DNA from: Dermacoccus nishinomiyaensis
GTDB taxonomy: Bacteria > Actinomycetota > Actinomycetes > Actinomycetales > Dermatophilaceae
Reading direction: 5' to 3'
NCBI RefSeq assembly: GCF_900447535.1
Contig: NZ_UFXX01000001.1
Coordinates: forward strand, 496,001 to 560,000
Length of the DNA stretch: 64,000 bases
Both the position numbers and the translations under genes were made by a program. The notes under the pieces are model-generated. The model was not told where the DNA came from. It was given only the letters and a program-made list of their open reading frames with translations, and searched no databases. The stretch's first letter is position 1. Every line of letters begins with the position of its first letter. Of the stretch, positions 56,166 through 64,000 are shown piece by piece.

Positions 56166-57205
56166 GGCGCGTCTTTCTTGGCGCGGCTCGGCTGCACGCG
56201 CGGCGGCTCACCGGGCATTTTCGGGTAATCGGGCGGAAACGGCAACTCGGGCAGGCCGCGTTCGACGTCGGCGTCCCACAGCGCGATGGCCGCGTCGACG
56301 TCACCGACATGGTCGTTCATCGACTCCCCCGGCGCCCGCGCCCATGCGTCACCGTCCGCAGCGACGATGCCGGGCACGGTGCGCACCGTGAAGTCGGACG
56401 GCGTGACGTCACGCAGCTGCGACCACGCCACCGGCATCGAGACCGGCGCACCCGGCAGCGGCCGCGGCGAATACGCCGCGGCGATCGTCCGGTCGCGGTT
56501 CGCCTGGTTGAAGTCGACGAACACCTTCTCGCCGCGCAGCTCCTTCCACCACTCCGTCGTCACCAGATCGGGCAGCCGACGCTCCAACTCGCGCGCAAGG
56601 CCGATGACACCGTGACGCACGTCGAGGAACTCCCGCGTCGGCGCGATGCGTGCATACACATGGACGCCACGGTTGCCGGACGTCTTGACGAACGGTGTGA
56701 ACCCCAGCGACTCCATGAGCTCCTTGAGCGCGAACGCCGCCTCGACGGCATCAGCAAAATCGCGCCCCGGCTGCGGGTCGAGGTCGATGCGCAGCTCGTC
56801 AGGATTGTCGTTGTTCTCGGCGCGCACGGGCCACGGATGAAACGTCACCGTGTTCATCTGCACGCACCAGGCGAGCATCGCGGGCTCGTCGAGGACGAGC
56901 TGCTCGTGCGCCCGGGCGCTCGGGTACGTGCACATCACACTGCGCGCGTAACTCGGCGCACCCTTGGGCGGGTTCTTGCTGAAGAACGGCTTGTCCGCCA
57001 GCCCCTTCGGGTAACGCTCCAACGCGACAGGCCGATCGCCGCTCCAGCGCAGAAACGGCTCGGCCACGGCGAGCACATACTCGACGAGGTCGAGCTTCGT
57101 CACCCCGTCGTCGGGATAGACGACGCGATCGGGACTCGACACCCTGACGGTGCGCTCCTCGCCGTCGGGGCCGGGAATCTCGAGGGTCACTGCGGTGGAC
57201 GCCAT
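56162..57205 (-). CDS. LigD-type DNA polymerase/primase domain protein
   Basis: 347 residues from the ATG at 57205. Family segments: YPDDGVTKLDLVEYV, ERYPKGLADKPFFSKN, the catalytic DLD in LRIDLDPQPGRDF (Asp141, Asp143), TSGNRGVHVYARI and PRPLPGAPVSMPVAWSQL. This archaeo-eukaryotic primase fold fills gaps in end joining, as the polymerase part of mycobacterial LigD or the separate PolD1/PolD2. No Shine-Dalgarno sequence; TACGCT ends 6 nt upstream of the ATG. No Ku gene is in the window. Confidence 0.92.
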   Translation of the reverse strand: MASTAVTLEIPGPDGEERTVRVSSPDRVVYPDDGVTKLDLVEYVLAVAEPFLRWSGDRPVALERYPKGLADKPFFSKNPPKGAPSYARSVMCTYPSARAHEQLVLDEPAMLAWCVQMNTVTFHPWPVRAENNDNPDELRIDLDPQPGRDFADAVEAAFALKELMESLGFTPFVKTSGNRGVHVYARIAPTREFLDVRHGVIGLARELERRLPDLVTTEWWKELRGEKVFVDFNQANRDRTIAAAYSPRPLPGAPVSMPVAWSQLRDVTPSDFTVRTVPGIVAADGDAWARAPGESMNDHVGDVDAAIALWDADVERGLPELPFPPDYPKMPGEPPRVQPSRAKKDAP

Positions 57206-57211
57206 GCTCGA

Positions 57212-57217
57212 AGCGTA
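57212..57217 (-). promoter_or_regulatory. Candidate -10 box of the leaderless polymerase gene
   Basis: TACGCT on the minus strand, 6 nt before the ATG at 57205, in the 69-bp divergent gap with the FhuF-like gene. Confidence 0.35.
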
Positions 57218-57274
57218 GGCGACGGATGCCCGCCCCGCGTTGCCTCGCCCCACTCGCCTTGGCAGGGTTGAGGC

Positions 57275-58081
57275 ATGCCGTCCCCCTCCGCCTCCCGCGT
57301 GAGCGAGCCCGACCTGGGCCCGTTCTTCCGCGTGGATGCCATGACGCCGGTGGCGGATTGGCGGCCCCTCGGCGCCGACCTCGCGTCCCGTGGCGCCCTG
57401 GGCGCGTGGATCGACCGAGCTCGCGAGCGGACGGCCGCTGCCGGTTCTCTTCACTCCGATGATGTCGACGTCCGTGCGCTCGGCGCCGTCTTGCATCTCG
57501 GGGTGTGCGCGCGGGTGCTGTCACCGTGGATCGGGTCGGCGCTGCGGAATACACCCTCCGGGGGCTCGAGAGGTGCCTGCGTCCCCACGCTCGACCAACT
57601 GTTCTGGCAGGACGACGGCACGACCACGTTTCCGCTGGCGCTCTCCCCCGAATGGAGTGCCCGGCCGGCGCTCGCCACCCCCGTCGCACACGCCGCCAGC
57701 GACGCGAGCGTCGCCGTCAACACGAGCGTCGATCACTTCGCCCGCGCCCTCGTCGATCGACTGGCAATTCCCCTGACGTCGACCGCGCTGACGCCGTCAG
57801 CTTCGATTGCCTGGGGCAACGTGGCGTCGGCGCTCCATGGCGCGGCGCGCACCGTCGTCAGGGTCGATCCCGGCCAGTCGACGGCGGTGAGACAGATCGC
57901 CGATGCCTGCCTCACGGCACTGACCGCAGCCCGTGGCCGACCACTGACCGACGGCCGCATCGGGACAGTGAGCTTTCGCCGTCACAGCTGCTGTCAGCTC
58001 TATCGGCTGCCGGGCAACTCACGCGACACGGTCTGCGGCGACTGCGTCCTGCGGGAACGAACCGGCGCCCCGCGTGGTTGA
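57275..58081 (+). CDS. FhuF-like (2Fe-2S)-binding protein
   Basis: 268 residues. The C-terminus carries the FhuF-type cluster motif: RRHSCCQLYRLPG (Cys239-Cys240) and CGDC (254-257), which bind a [2Fe-2S] cluster in ferric-siderophore reductases. The rest is Ala-rich and weakly similar to actinobacterial FhuF relatives. Role in iron release from siderophores is likely but no siderophore genes are near. AGGG precedes the ATG. Start is 69 bp from the divergent polymerase gene. Confidence 0.75.
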   Translation: MPSPSASRVSEPDLGPFFRVDAMTPVADWRPLGADLASRGALGAWIDRARERTAAAGSLHSDDVDVRALGAVLHLGVCARVLSPWIGSALRNTPSGGSRGACVPTLDQLFWQDDGTTTFPLALSPEWSARPALATPVAHAASDASVAVNTSVDHFARALVDRLAIPLTSTALTPSASIAWGNVASALHGAARTVVRVDPGQSTAVRQIADACLTALTAARGRPLTDGRIGTVSFRRHSCCQLYRLPGNSRDTVCGDCVLRERTGAPRG

Positions 58082-58234
58082 CGATGACGTGAGCCCGAAC
58101 CGTTTGTCAGGCCGCCCCTGCTCGGGGGACGCTGCCAGCACCAGCGAGAGGGCTCACCGCTCGAGCGACGATGACTCGACACCCCACGGCCCGCCACTCG
58201 GCGGCGCCGACGCCCTCGTCCAGGAGGTTCTTCG

Positions 58235-58645
58235 ATGAGCGACCCGACCACCCCGACGTCCGAGCAGGACTGGCGAGCCACGCTCTCCCCCGCCGAGTAC
58301 GCCGTCCTGCGCGAGGGCGGCACCGAGCCGGCCTTCCGTGGCGAGTACACCGACACCGAGACCGAGGGCGTCTACGCGTGCCGCGCCTGCGGCGCCGAAC
58401 TGTTCACGAGCCGCGAGAAGTTTCACAGCGGATGCGGCTGGCCCGCGTTCTTCGCGCCCGCCGATGCTGACGACGTCCGTCTCATCGAGGATCGCAGCCA
58501 CGGCATGATACGCACCGAGGTGCGCTGCGCGAAGTGCGACAGCCACCTCGGCCACGTCTTCCGCGGTGAAGGTTTTTCGACGCCGACGGACGAGCGCTAC
58601 TGCATCAACTCGATCAGCATGACGTTGCGGCCCGCCACGAACTGA
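58235..58645 (+). CDS. msrB: Peptide-methionine (R)-S-oxide reductase
   Basis: 136 residues. The four zinc cysteines are Cys49/Cys52 (ACRACG) and Cys98/Cys101 (RCAKCD); the catalytic Cys123 is in RYCINSISM; HSGCGWPAF and HLGHVF are further hallmarks. It repairs methionine R-sulfoxide in proteins. AGGAGG 7 nt upstream of the ATG fixes the start. Single-gene unit. Confidence 0.95.
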   Translation: MSDPTTPTSEQDWRATLSPAEYAVLREGGTEPAFRGEYTDTETEGVYACRACGAELFTSREKFHSGCGWPAFFAPADADDVRLIEDRSHGMIRTEVRCAKCDSHLGHVFRGEGFSTPTDERYCINSISMTLRPATN

Positions 58646-58709
58646 CGGTCGCCACGCCCGATCCTGACGTAGCCCCAACCCTGCCGCGGAGGATCTGCTC
58701 GAAAATTAC

Positions 58710-58752
58710 GCATCTGCACGAGGAATGTGCCGCACACTCCTCGTGCAGATGC
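58710..58752. terminator. Bidirectional hairpin between msrB and the TetR gene
   Basis: 15-bp perfect arms (GCATCTGCACGAGGA and complement) with a 13-nt loop between convergent genes. A further direct copy of the right-arm core, CTCGTGCAG, follows at 58759-58767. Confidence 0.7.
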
Positions 58753-58825
58753 GCATTTCTCGTGCAGTTTGCGTCACCGCGCCCTGTCCGCCGGCCCACG
58801 CGCGAGCACGAGCGGCGCTCCAATC

Positions 58826-59413
58826 TCAGACCGCCCGCTCCCGCGCGACGCGATACGAGCGCACGAGCATCTCGGCGGCACGTCGCCCCTCCTCGAGGGC
58901 GTCCTCGTACGGTTCGCGAAGCATGAGCGCGAGCGTCCCGGCGTAGATCGTCATGAGCGCTGACGCCAGGTGCGGCGCCGCCGCCCCTGCAACGGGTTCG
59001 CTGTACGCCAGCAGCCTGTCGCGCAGTAGCGCCGTTTCCTCCTCGAGCACGGCGCGCAGATCCGGGCCAGGGTTGACGATGGCGGCGCTCGTCCCGCTGA
59101 ACGCGCACCACCGCTCGGGCAGGCGCTCCGCCTGGTAGGTCGCGAGCGCCGGCCACAGCGCGAGCAGGCGTTCCTCATCATCGGCGGCGGCGGCGATCGC
59201 GTCGTCCCACACCTGGGTCCAGATGTTCAGGCGACGTCGCAGCGCCGCGGCGATCAGCCCCTCCTTGTTGCCGAAGTGGGCGTAGAGGCTGGGCGGCGAG
59301 GCGCCCGCGCGCTTGAGGATCGTGTCGACGGGCGTCGCGAAGGCACCTTCGATGAAGAGGAGCGAGTCGGCCGCGTCCAGCAGCCGTTCACGCACGGGTG
59401 TTCGGGTGTTCAC
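58826..59413 (-). CDS. TetR family regulator, probable BetI-like repressor of the betaine genes
   Basis: 195 residues. The N-terminal HTH is typical (LLDAADSLLFIEGAFATPVDTILKRAGASPPSLYAHFGNKEGLI); the C-terminal ligand domain is unassigned. It is divergent from betB with two matching palindromes between, one of them 11 bp upstream of its own ATG, so autorepression and control of betBAT are likely. Similar arrangement to betI in proteobacteria, but the protein need not be orthologous; the ligand may be choline or something else. Confidence 0.85.
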   Translation of the reverse strand: MNTRTPVRERLLDAADSLLFIEGAFATPVDTILKRAGASPPSLYAHFGNKEGLIAAALRRRLNIWTQVWDDAIAAAADDEERLLALWPALATYQAERLPERWCAFSGTSAAIVNPGPDLRAVLEEETALLRDRLLAYSEPVAGAAAPHLASALMTIYAGTLALMLREPYEDALEEGRRAAEMLVRSYRVARERAV

Positions 59414-59423
59414 ATCACCAGAA

Positions 59424-59439
59424 TATAACGTGCGTTATC
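59424..59439. promoter_or_regulatory. TetR operator, site 1
   Basis: TATAACGTGCGTTATC is almost a palindrome (ATAACG-TG-CGTTAT). Site 2 is its exact inverted copy, centre 24 bp away. Confidence 0.75.
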
Positions 59440-59447
59440 CTGGTGCC

Positions 59448-59463
59448 GATAACGCACGTTATA
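59448..59463. promoter_or_regulatory. TetR operator, site 2
   Basis: GATAACGCACGTTATA, the reverse complement of site 1. Both lie in the divergent gap and probably overlap the promoters of the regulator gene and betB. Confidence 0.75.
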
Positions 59464-59591
59464 TCCCCTCTGGCCACCCGCCCGTTGCGTCGCACTGGCA
59501 GGCCAGACCCGCGTCGCGCACGTCACGAGACACCCGCACCCAGGGCGGCCGGCTCGTCGCCTGCGTCACGCACCGAGCACGAGGAGGCCGA

Positions 59592-61088
59592 ATGAACACC
59601 CTGTACATCGACGGCGAATGGGTCGCCGCAGCGTCCGGCGAGAAGCGCACCATCACCTGCCCGGCCGACGGCAGCGAGGTCATCGTCGTCGACGAGGCCG
59701 GGGCCGAGGACGCGGCGAAAGCCATCGCCGCCGCACGTCGCGCGTTCGACTCGGGTGAGTGGCCGAACACGCCCGCCCCCGAGCGCGCCGCCCTGCTCAC
59801 GAAACTCGCCGACCTGCTGGAGCGGGACAAGGAGAAGGTTGCGCGCATGGAGTCGCAGGACACGGGCAAGCGCTACGCCGAGTCGCTCATCGACATGGAC
59901 GACATCATCGGTGTCTTCCGCCACTTCTCGGCGCTGACGACGCAGCACGCCGGCCGTGTCGTCGAGACAGGCATGCCGGACGTGTCGAGCCGCGTCGTCA
60001 CCGAGCCCGTGGGTGTGTGCTCGCTCATCACGCCCTGGAACTACCCGCTGCTGCAGACGGCGTGGAAGGTCGCACCGGCGCTCGCGGCGGGCAACACGTT
60101 CGTCCTCAAGCCCGCCGAACTGACGCCGCAGAGCGCGATGTGGCTCATGGACGCCCTCGCCGAGGCCGGCCTGCCCGCGGGCGTCGCGAACCTCGTCCTC
60201 GGCCCGGGCTCGAGCGTCGGCGTCGAGATGACGGAGAACGTGGAGGTCGACCTCGTCTCCTTCACCGGTGGCGTCGTCACCGGCCGCGCGATCATGGCTG
60301 CGGCCGCCCCGACGGTCAAGCGGGTCGCTCTCGAACTCGGCGGCAAGAACCCCAACGTCGTCTTCGCCGACGCCGACATGCCCGCCGCCATCGACAACGC
60401 CCTGACCGCGATCATGCTCGACTCGGGCCAGGTGTGCTCCGCCGGTGCGCGTCTGATCGTCGAGGAGTCGATCCACGACGAGGTCGTCGACGAACTCGTG
60501 CGTCGCTGCGAGCTGATCCGCCTCGGCGGCCCGTTCGACGACGACGCCGAGACGGGCCCGCTCATCAGCGAGGCGCACCTCGAGAAGGTCGACGCCTACG
60601 TGCAGCGGGCCGTCGCCGACGGCGCCGTGCTGCGCACCGGAGGCAAACGCGGCGAGGGTGAACTCGCGAACGGCTCCTACTACCTCCCGACGATCCTCGA
60701 CGCGTGCGACGCCTCGATGGCGTGCGTCCACGACGAGTCGTTCGGCCCCGTCCTCACGGTCGAGACGTTCTCCGGCGCCACGCGCGAGGAGGCTGAGGAC
60801 GCCGCCGTCGCCATCGCGAACGACACGATCTACGGCCTCGCCGGCGCGGTGTGGACGGAGAACGCCGGCCGCGCGGAGCGCGTCGCGAAGCGTCTGCGTC
60901 ACGGAACGATCTGGATCAACGACTACCACCCCTACGTCCCGCAGGCCGAGTGGGGCGGCATGAAGCAGAGCGGCATCGGCCGCGAACTCGGTGAGGCCGG
61001 CCTCGGCGAGTACGTCGAGACCAAGCACATCTGGCACAACACGCGCCCCGCGCCCGCCGACTGGTTCTCCGGTCGCGAGCAGGCCTGA
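59592..61088 (+). CDS. betB: Betaine-aldehyde dehydrogenase family protein
   Basis: 498 residues from the ATG at 59592 (GAGGAGG 5 nt upstream). ALDH motifs: [38 protein letters not shown] (general base Glu) and [16 protein letters not shown] (nucleophile Cys). It oxidises betaine aldehyde to glycine betaine with NAD(P)+. Co-directional with betA (46 bp gap) and betT, which makes the substrate assignment likely. The frame is open back to 59313 but overlaps the operators. Confidence 0.93.
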   Translation: MNTLYIDGEWVAAASGEKRTITCPADGSEVIVVDEAGAEDAAKAIAAARRAFDSGEWPNTPAPERAALLTKLADLLERDKEKVARMESQDTGKRYAESLIDMDDIIGVFRHFSALTTQHAGRVVETGMPDVSSRVVTEPVGVCSLITPWNYPLLQTAWKVAPALAAGNTFVLKPAELTPQSAMWLMDALAEAGLPAGVANLVLGPGSSVGVEMTENVEVDLVSFTGGVVTGRAIMAAAAPTVKRVALELGGKNPNVVFADADMPAAIDNALTAIMLDSGQVCSAGARLIVEESIHDEVVDELVRRCELIRLGGPFDDDAETGPLISEAHLEKVDAYVQRAVADGAVLRTGGKRGEGELANGSYYLPTILDACDASMACVHDESFGPVLTVETFSGATREEAEDAAVAIANDTIYGLAGAVWTENAGRAERVAKRLRHGTIWINDYHPYVPQAEWGGMKQSGIGRELGEAGLGEYVETKHIWHNTRPAPADWFSGREQA

Positions 61089-61134
61089 GCGCACCCACGA
61101 CACCGAGACCGATCGAACGACCAGGAGAGACACC

Positions 61135-62877
61135 ATGAAGAAGCGTTACGACTACGTCATCGTCGGCGGTGGATCCGCCGGTTCCGCCCTCGCCAACCGC
61201 CTCTCGGCGGACGCCGGCACGAGCGTCCTCGTCCTCGAGGCGGGGCGCGCCGACTTCAAGTTCGACCCGCTCATCCACATGCCCGCCGCGCTCATGTTCC
61301 CCTCGGGCAACCCGCTGTACGACTACAAGTACGAGACCGACCCGGAGCCCTACATGGGCGGCCGCCGCGTCGCGCACACGCGCGGCAAGGTGCTCGGTGG
61401 TTCGAGCTCGATCAACGGCATGATCTTCCAGCGCGGCAACCCCGGCGACTACGAGAAGTGGGCATCGTTCGAGGGCATGCAGGACTGGGACTACAAGCAC
61501 TGCCTGCCTTACTTCAAGCGCATGGAGACGACGCTCGCCGGCGCTGACGCCTGGCGCGGCGGCTCCGGCCCCCTCGTGCTCGAGCGCGGCCCCGCGTCGT
61601 CGCCGCTGTTCCAGGCCTTCTTCGAGGCGACGCAGCAGGCCGGCTACGCGCTGACGGACGACGTCAACGGCTACCGCCAGGAGGGCTTCGCGCCCTTCGA
61701 CCACAACACGTTCAACGGCTCGCGCATGAGCGCGTCGCGCTCGTACCTGTGGCCGATCAAGAACCGCAAGAACCTCGACATCGCGACGCTGTCGTTCGTC
61801 ACGAAGCTGCGCTGGGACGGCAACCGCGTCACGGGTGTCGACTTCGTGCGCGGCGGCCGTCGTCACCACAGCGTCGACGCCGGCGAGGTCATCCTGTGCG
61901 GTGGAGCGTTCAACACCCCGCAGCTGCTGCAGCTTTCGGGCGTCGGCAACCCCGAGTACCTGCGCGAGGCCGGCGTCACGCCGCGCGTCGAGCTGCCCGG
62001 AGTCGGTGAGAACCTCCAGGACCACCTCGAGGTGTACCTGCAGCACGAGTCGAAGCAGCCCGTCTCCATCCAGCCGTGGCTGAAGAAGTGGAAGGCACCG
62101 TACATCGGTGCGCAGTGGCTGTTCCTCAACTCCGGTGTCGGCGCCTCCAACCACTTCGAGGCCGGCGGCTTCCTCCGCACGAACGAGGACGTCCAGTACC
62201 CCAACCTGATGTTCCACTTCCTGCCCGTCGCCGTCCGCTACGACGGCACCGGCGGTGACCACGAGCACGGCTACCAGGTGCACATCGGCCCGATGAACTC
62301 TGACGTGCGCGGTCACGTGCGCATCAAGAACGCCGACCCGAAGCAGCACCCGAGCATCCTGTTCAACTACCTGTCGACGGAGAACGACCGTCGCGAGTGG
62401 GTCGAGGTCGTGCGCACCGCGCGTCACATCCTGTCACAGCCCGCGTTCGCCTCGTTCGACGGCGGCGAGATCAGCCCCGGGCCCGACTGCGCCACCGACC
62501 AGGAGATCATCGACTGGATCGCGAAGGACGCGGAGACGGCCCTGCACCCGAGCTGCTCGGTCAAGATGGGCACCGACGAGATGTCGTGCGTCGACCCGAA
62601 CTCGATGAAGGTGCACGGCACCGAAGGCCTGCGCGTCGCAGACGCCTCGGTCTTCCCGAGCATCACGAACGGCAACATCTACGCGCCCGTCATGATGGTC
62701 GCCGAGCGCGCCGCCGACCTCATCGCCGGCAACACGATGCTCGAGCCGCAGGACCCGCCGGTCTACCGCGCGAAGGCCGGGATGCCGCTGTGGCCCCAGG
62801 GTGACCCCCGCAACGACGCCTGGGACGCCAAGGACGAGATCCCGAGCGCCGCGAAGGTGATGGCGGAGCAGCCGTGA
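61135..62877 (+). CDS. betA: Choline dehydrogenase family GMC oxidoreductase
   Basis: 580 residues. The FAD dinucleotide motif [15 protein letters not shown] is at about 9-23; GMC signatures are [14 protein letters not shown] and [20 protein letters not shown]; the active-site His is in [14 protein letters not shown]. It oxidises choline to betaine aldehyde. AGGAGAG precedes the ATG. The stop overlaps the betT start (GTGA). Confidence 0.93.
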   Translation: MKKRYDYVIVGGGSAGSALANRLSADAGTSVLVLEAGRADFKFDPLIHMPAALMFPSGNPLYDYKYETDPEPYMGGRRVAHTRGKVLGGSSSINGMIFQRGNPGDYEKWASFEGMQDWDYKHCLPYFKRMETTLAGADAWRGGSGPLVLERGPASSPLFQAFFEATQQAGYALTDDVNGYRQEGFAPFDHNTFNGSRMSASRSYLWPIKNRKNLDIATLSFVTKLRWDGNRVTGVDFVRGGRRHHSVDAGEVILCGGAFNTPQLLQLSGVGNPEYLREAGVTPRVELPGVGENLQDHLEVYLQHESKQPVSIQPWLKKWKAPYIGAQWLFLNSGVGASNHFEAGGFLRTNEDVQYPNLMFHFLPVAVRYDGTGGDHEHGYQVHIGPMNSDVRGHVRIKNADPKQHPSILFNYLSTENDRREWVEVVRTARHILSQPAFASFDGGEISPGPDCATDQEIIDWIAKDAETALHPSCSVKMGTDEMSCVDPNSMKVHGTEGLRVADASVFPSITNGNIYAPVMMVAERAADLIAGNTMLEPQDPPVYRAKAGMPLWPQGDPRNDAWDAKDEIPSAAKVMAEQP

Positions 62878-64000
62878 GCAGCCCCGCCACCGTCACCGTC
62901 GAGGACGAACAGGTCGTCGACCCCAAGGTCAAGCCTGTCGTCCTCGGCGGCACGGCCGTCTTCATCGTCCTCGTCGCCGGATGGTGCCTCGTCGCGCCCA
63001 AGACCGCCGAGAAGCAGCTCGGTGATCTGACGGCGTGGATGGGCGACTGGTTCGGCTGGTTCTACATCCTCCTCGCGACGGCGACGCTCGTCTTCGTCGC
63101 GTACATCGCGCTGCGTCACTCGAAGGTGCGCATGGGCGCCGACTCGGACCGGCCCGAGTACTCGACGTTCTCGTGGGCGTGCATGCTGTTCGCCGCCGGC
63201 ATCGGCACCGACCTCATGTTCTTCGCGGTGGCCGAACCGGCGACGCAGTACCTCAACCCGCCGGCCGGCAAGGGCGGCACCGTCGAATCGGCACGTGAGG
63301 CGACGGTCTGGACGCTCTTCCACTACGGCATCACCGGGTGGGGCATGTACACGCTGATGGGCCTCGCCCTCGGCTACTTCGCCCACCGCAAGGGGCTGCC
63401 GCTCGCCGTCCGTTCAGCGCTGTACCCGCTGTTCGGCAAGCGCATCAAGGGTGGCATCGGCAACGCAGTCGACATCGCCACCGTCCTCGGCACGATCTTC
63501 GGTGTCGCGACGAGCCTGGGTATCGGTGTCGTCATGCTCAACGTCGGCCTCGCCGTGCTGTTCGGCGCGCCGCAGGGCCTGCCGGTGCAGATCGGCCTCG
63601 TCGTCCTCGCCGTCGTCATGGCGACGATCTCGGCGACGTCCGGCGTCGACAAGGGCATCCGCATCCTCAGCCAGCTCAACGTCATCCTGGCGCTGCTGCT
63701 CGCGGGTTGGGTGCTCGTGTTCGGCGACACGTCGTTCCTGCTGCGCGCCGCCGTCATGAACGTTGGCGACTTCGTCTCGATGTTCCCCGGCATGACGATG
63801 GACACGATGGCCTACGACTACCCCGCCGACTGGATGAACGGCTGGACGCTGTTCTTCTGGGCCTGGTGGATCGCCTGGGCGAGCTTCGTCGGCATGTTCC
63901 TCGCGCGCATCTCGAAGGGGCGCACGATCGGGCAGTTCGTCACCGGCACGCTGACGATCCCGTTCCTCTACATCGTCATGTGGGTGACGATGTTCGGCAA
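62874..64000 (+). CDS. betT: BCCT family choline/betaine transporter, 3' end missing
   Basis: 375 codons are inside the window without a stop. The GTG start overlaps the betA TGA (GTGA). Membrane helices follow a short tail, and BCCT hallmarks are [35 protein letters not shown] and the substrate-binding [21 protein letters not shown]. The order GIGTD resembles the proton-coupled BetT branch (GIGID in E. coli). Import of choline for the adjacent oxidases is the likely role. Confidence 0.92.
   Translation, partial: MSSPATVTVEDEQVVDPKVKPVVLGGTAVFIVLVAGWCLVAPKTAEKQLGDLTAWMGDWFGWFYILLATATLVFVAYIALRHSKVRMGADSDRPEYSTFSWACMLFAAGIGTDLMFFAVAEPATQYLNPPAGKGGTVESAREATVWTLFHYGITGWGMYTLMGLALGYFAHRKGLPLAVRSALYPLFGKRIKGGIGNAVDIATVLGTIFGVATSLGIGVVMLNVGLAVLFGAPQGLPVQIGLVVLAVVMATISATSGVDKGIRILSQLNVILALLLAGWVLVFGDTSFLLRAAVMNVGDFVSMFPGMTMDTMAYDYPADWMNGWTLFFWAWWIAWASFVGMFLARISKGRTIGQFVTGTLTIPFLYIVMWVTMFG

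Overview
The window is high-GC DNA whose gene content and order point to an actinobacterium, probably of the order Micrococcales (Dermacoccaceae, Dermatophilaceae or Intrasporangiaceae type). The reasons are the phosphatidylinositol mannoside genes (pgsA, patA, pimA), a SAM-IV riboswitch, a DUF5709 protein, split LigD-type modules, many GTG starts and many candidate leaderless promoters with TANNNT boxes 6-8 nt before the start codon. Most of the window is ordinary chromosome. No prophage, insertion sequence or CRISPR array was seen.

Layout. 1-9.0 kb is a minus-strand housekeeping run: xerD, a ParA-like ATPase, scpA, scpB, rluB, tyrA, cmk and a PlsC acyltransferase, preceded by hisS and a metallo-hydrolase. 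9.1-12.0 kb holds a DUF349 protein and an M18 aminopeptidase on the plus strand. 12.1-36.7 kb is malQ followed by the conserved actinobacterial block rel-apt-secF-secD-yajC-ruvBAC-yebC-pdxT ... pdxS-(LemA-like)-pimA-patA-pgsA-HIT ... thrS. Two insertions interrupt this block: kup between pdxT and pdxS, and a hypothetical/GNAT/metY group between the HIT gene and thrS. 37.2-43.1 kb carries argG, moaA/moaE, tRNA-Val(CAC), a PGPGW membrane protein and the pabB-pabC pair of folate synthesis.

43.2-47.3 kb is the most disturbed part. A Ca2+/H+ antiporter gene is frameshifted. Two tRNA clusters with identical Val(GAC) and Gly(GCC) genes, one with an added Cys(GCA), flank about 2.3 kb holding two decayed genes and a DUF5709 gene. 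47.3-58.6 kb is accessory metabolism and repair: a YihY/BrkB membrane protein, glgX, a PPK2 kinase with a long Lys/Ser/Ala-rich tail, an alpha/beta hydrolase, a LigD-type ligase and polymerase as separate genes, a GNAT pseudogene, an FhuF-like Fe-S protein and msrB. 58.8-64.0 kb is a choline-to-glycine-betaine module: a TetR regulator divergent from betB-betA-betT, with two palindromic operators between them. betT runs off the window.

Regulatory signals found by eye: a SAM-IV riboswitch before metY, two ARG-box-like sites 21 bp apart over the argG promoter, a LexA-type box before ruvCAB, the paired TetR operators before betB, and many long, nearly perfect hairpins at gene ends. The most unusual structure is an intergenic repeat family (36.9 kb and 55.1 kb) whose units contain near-DnaA-box sequences in both orientations.
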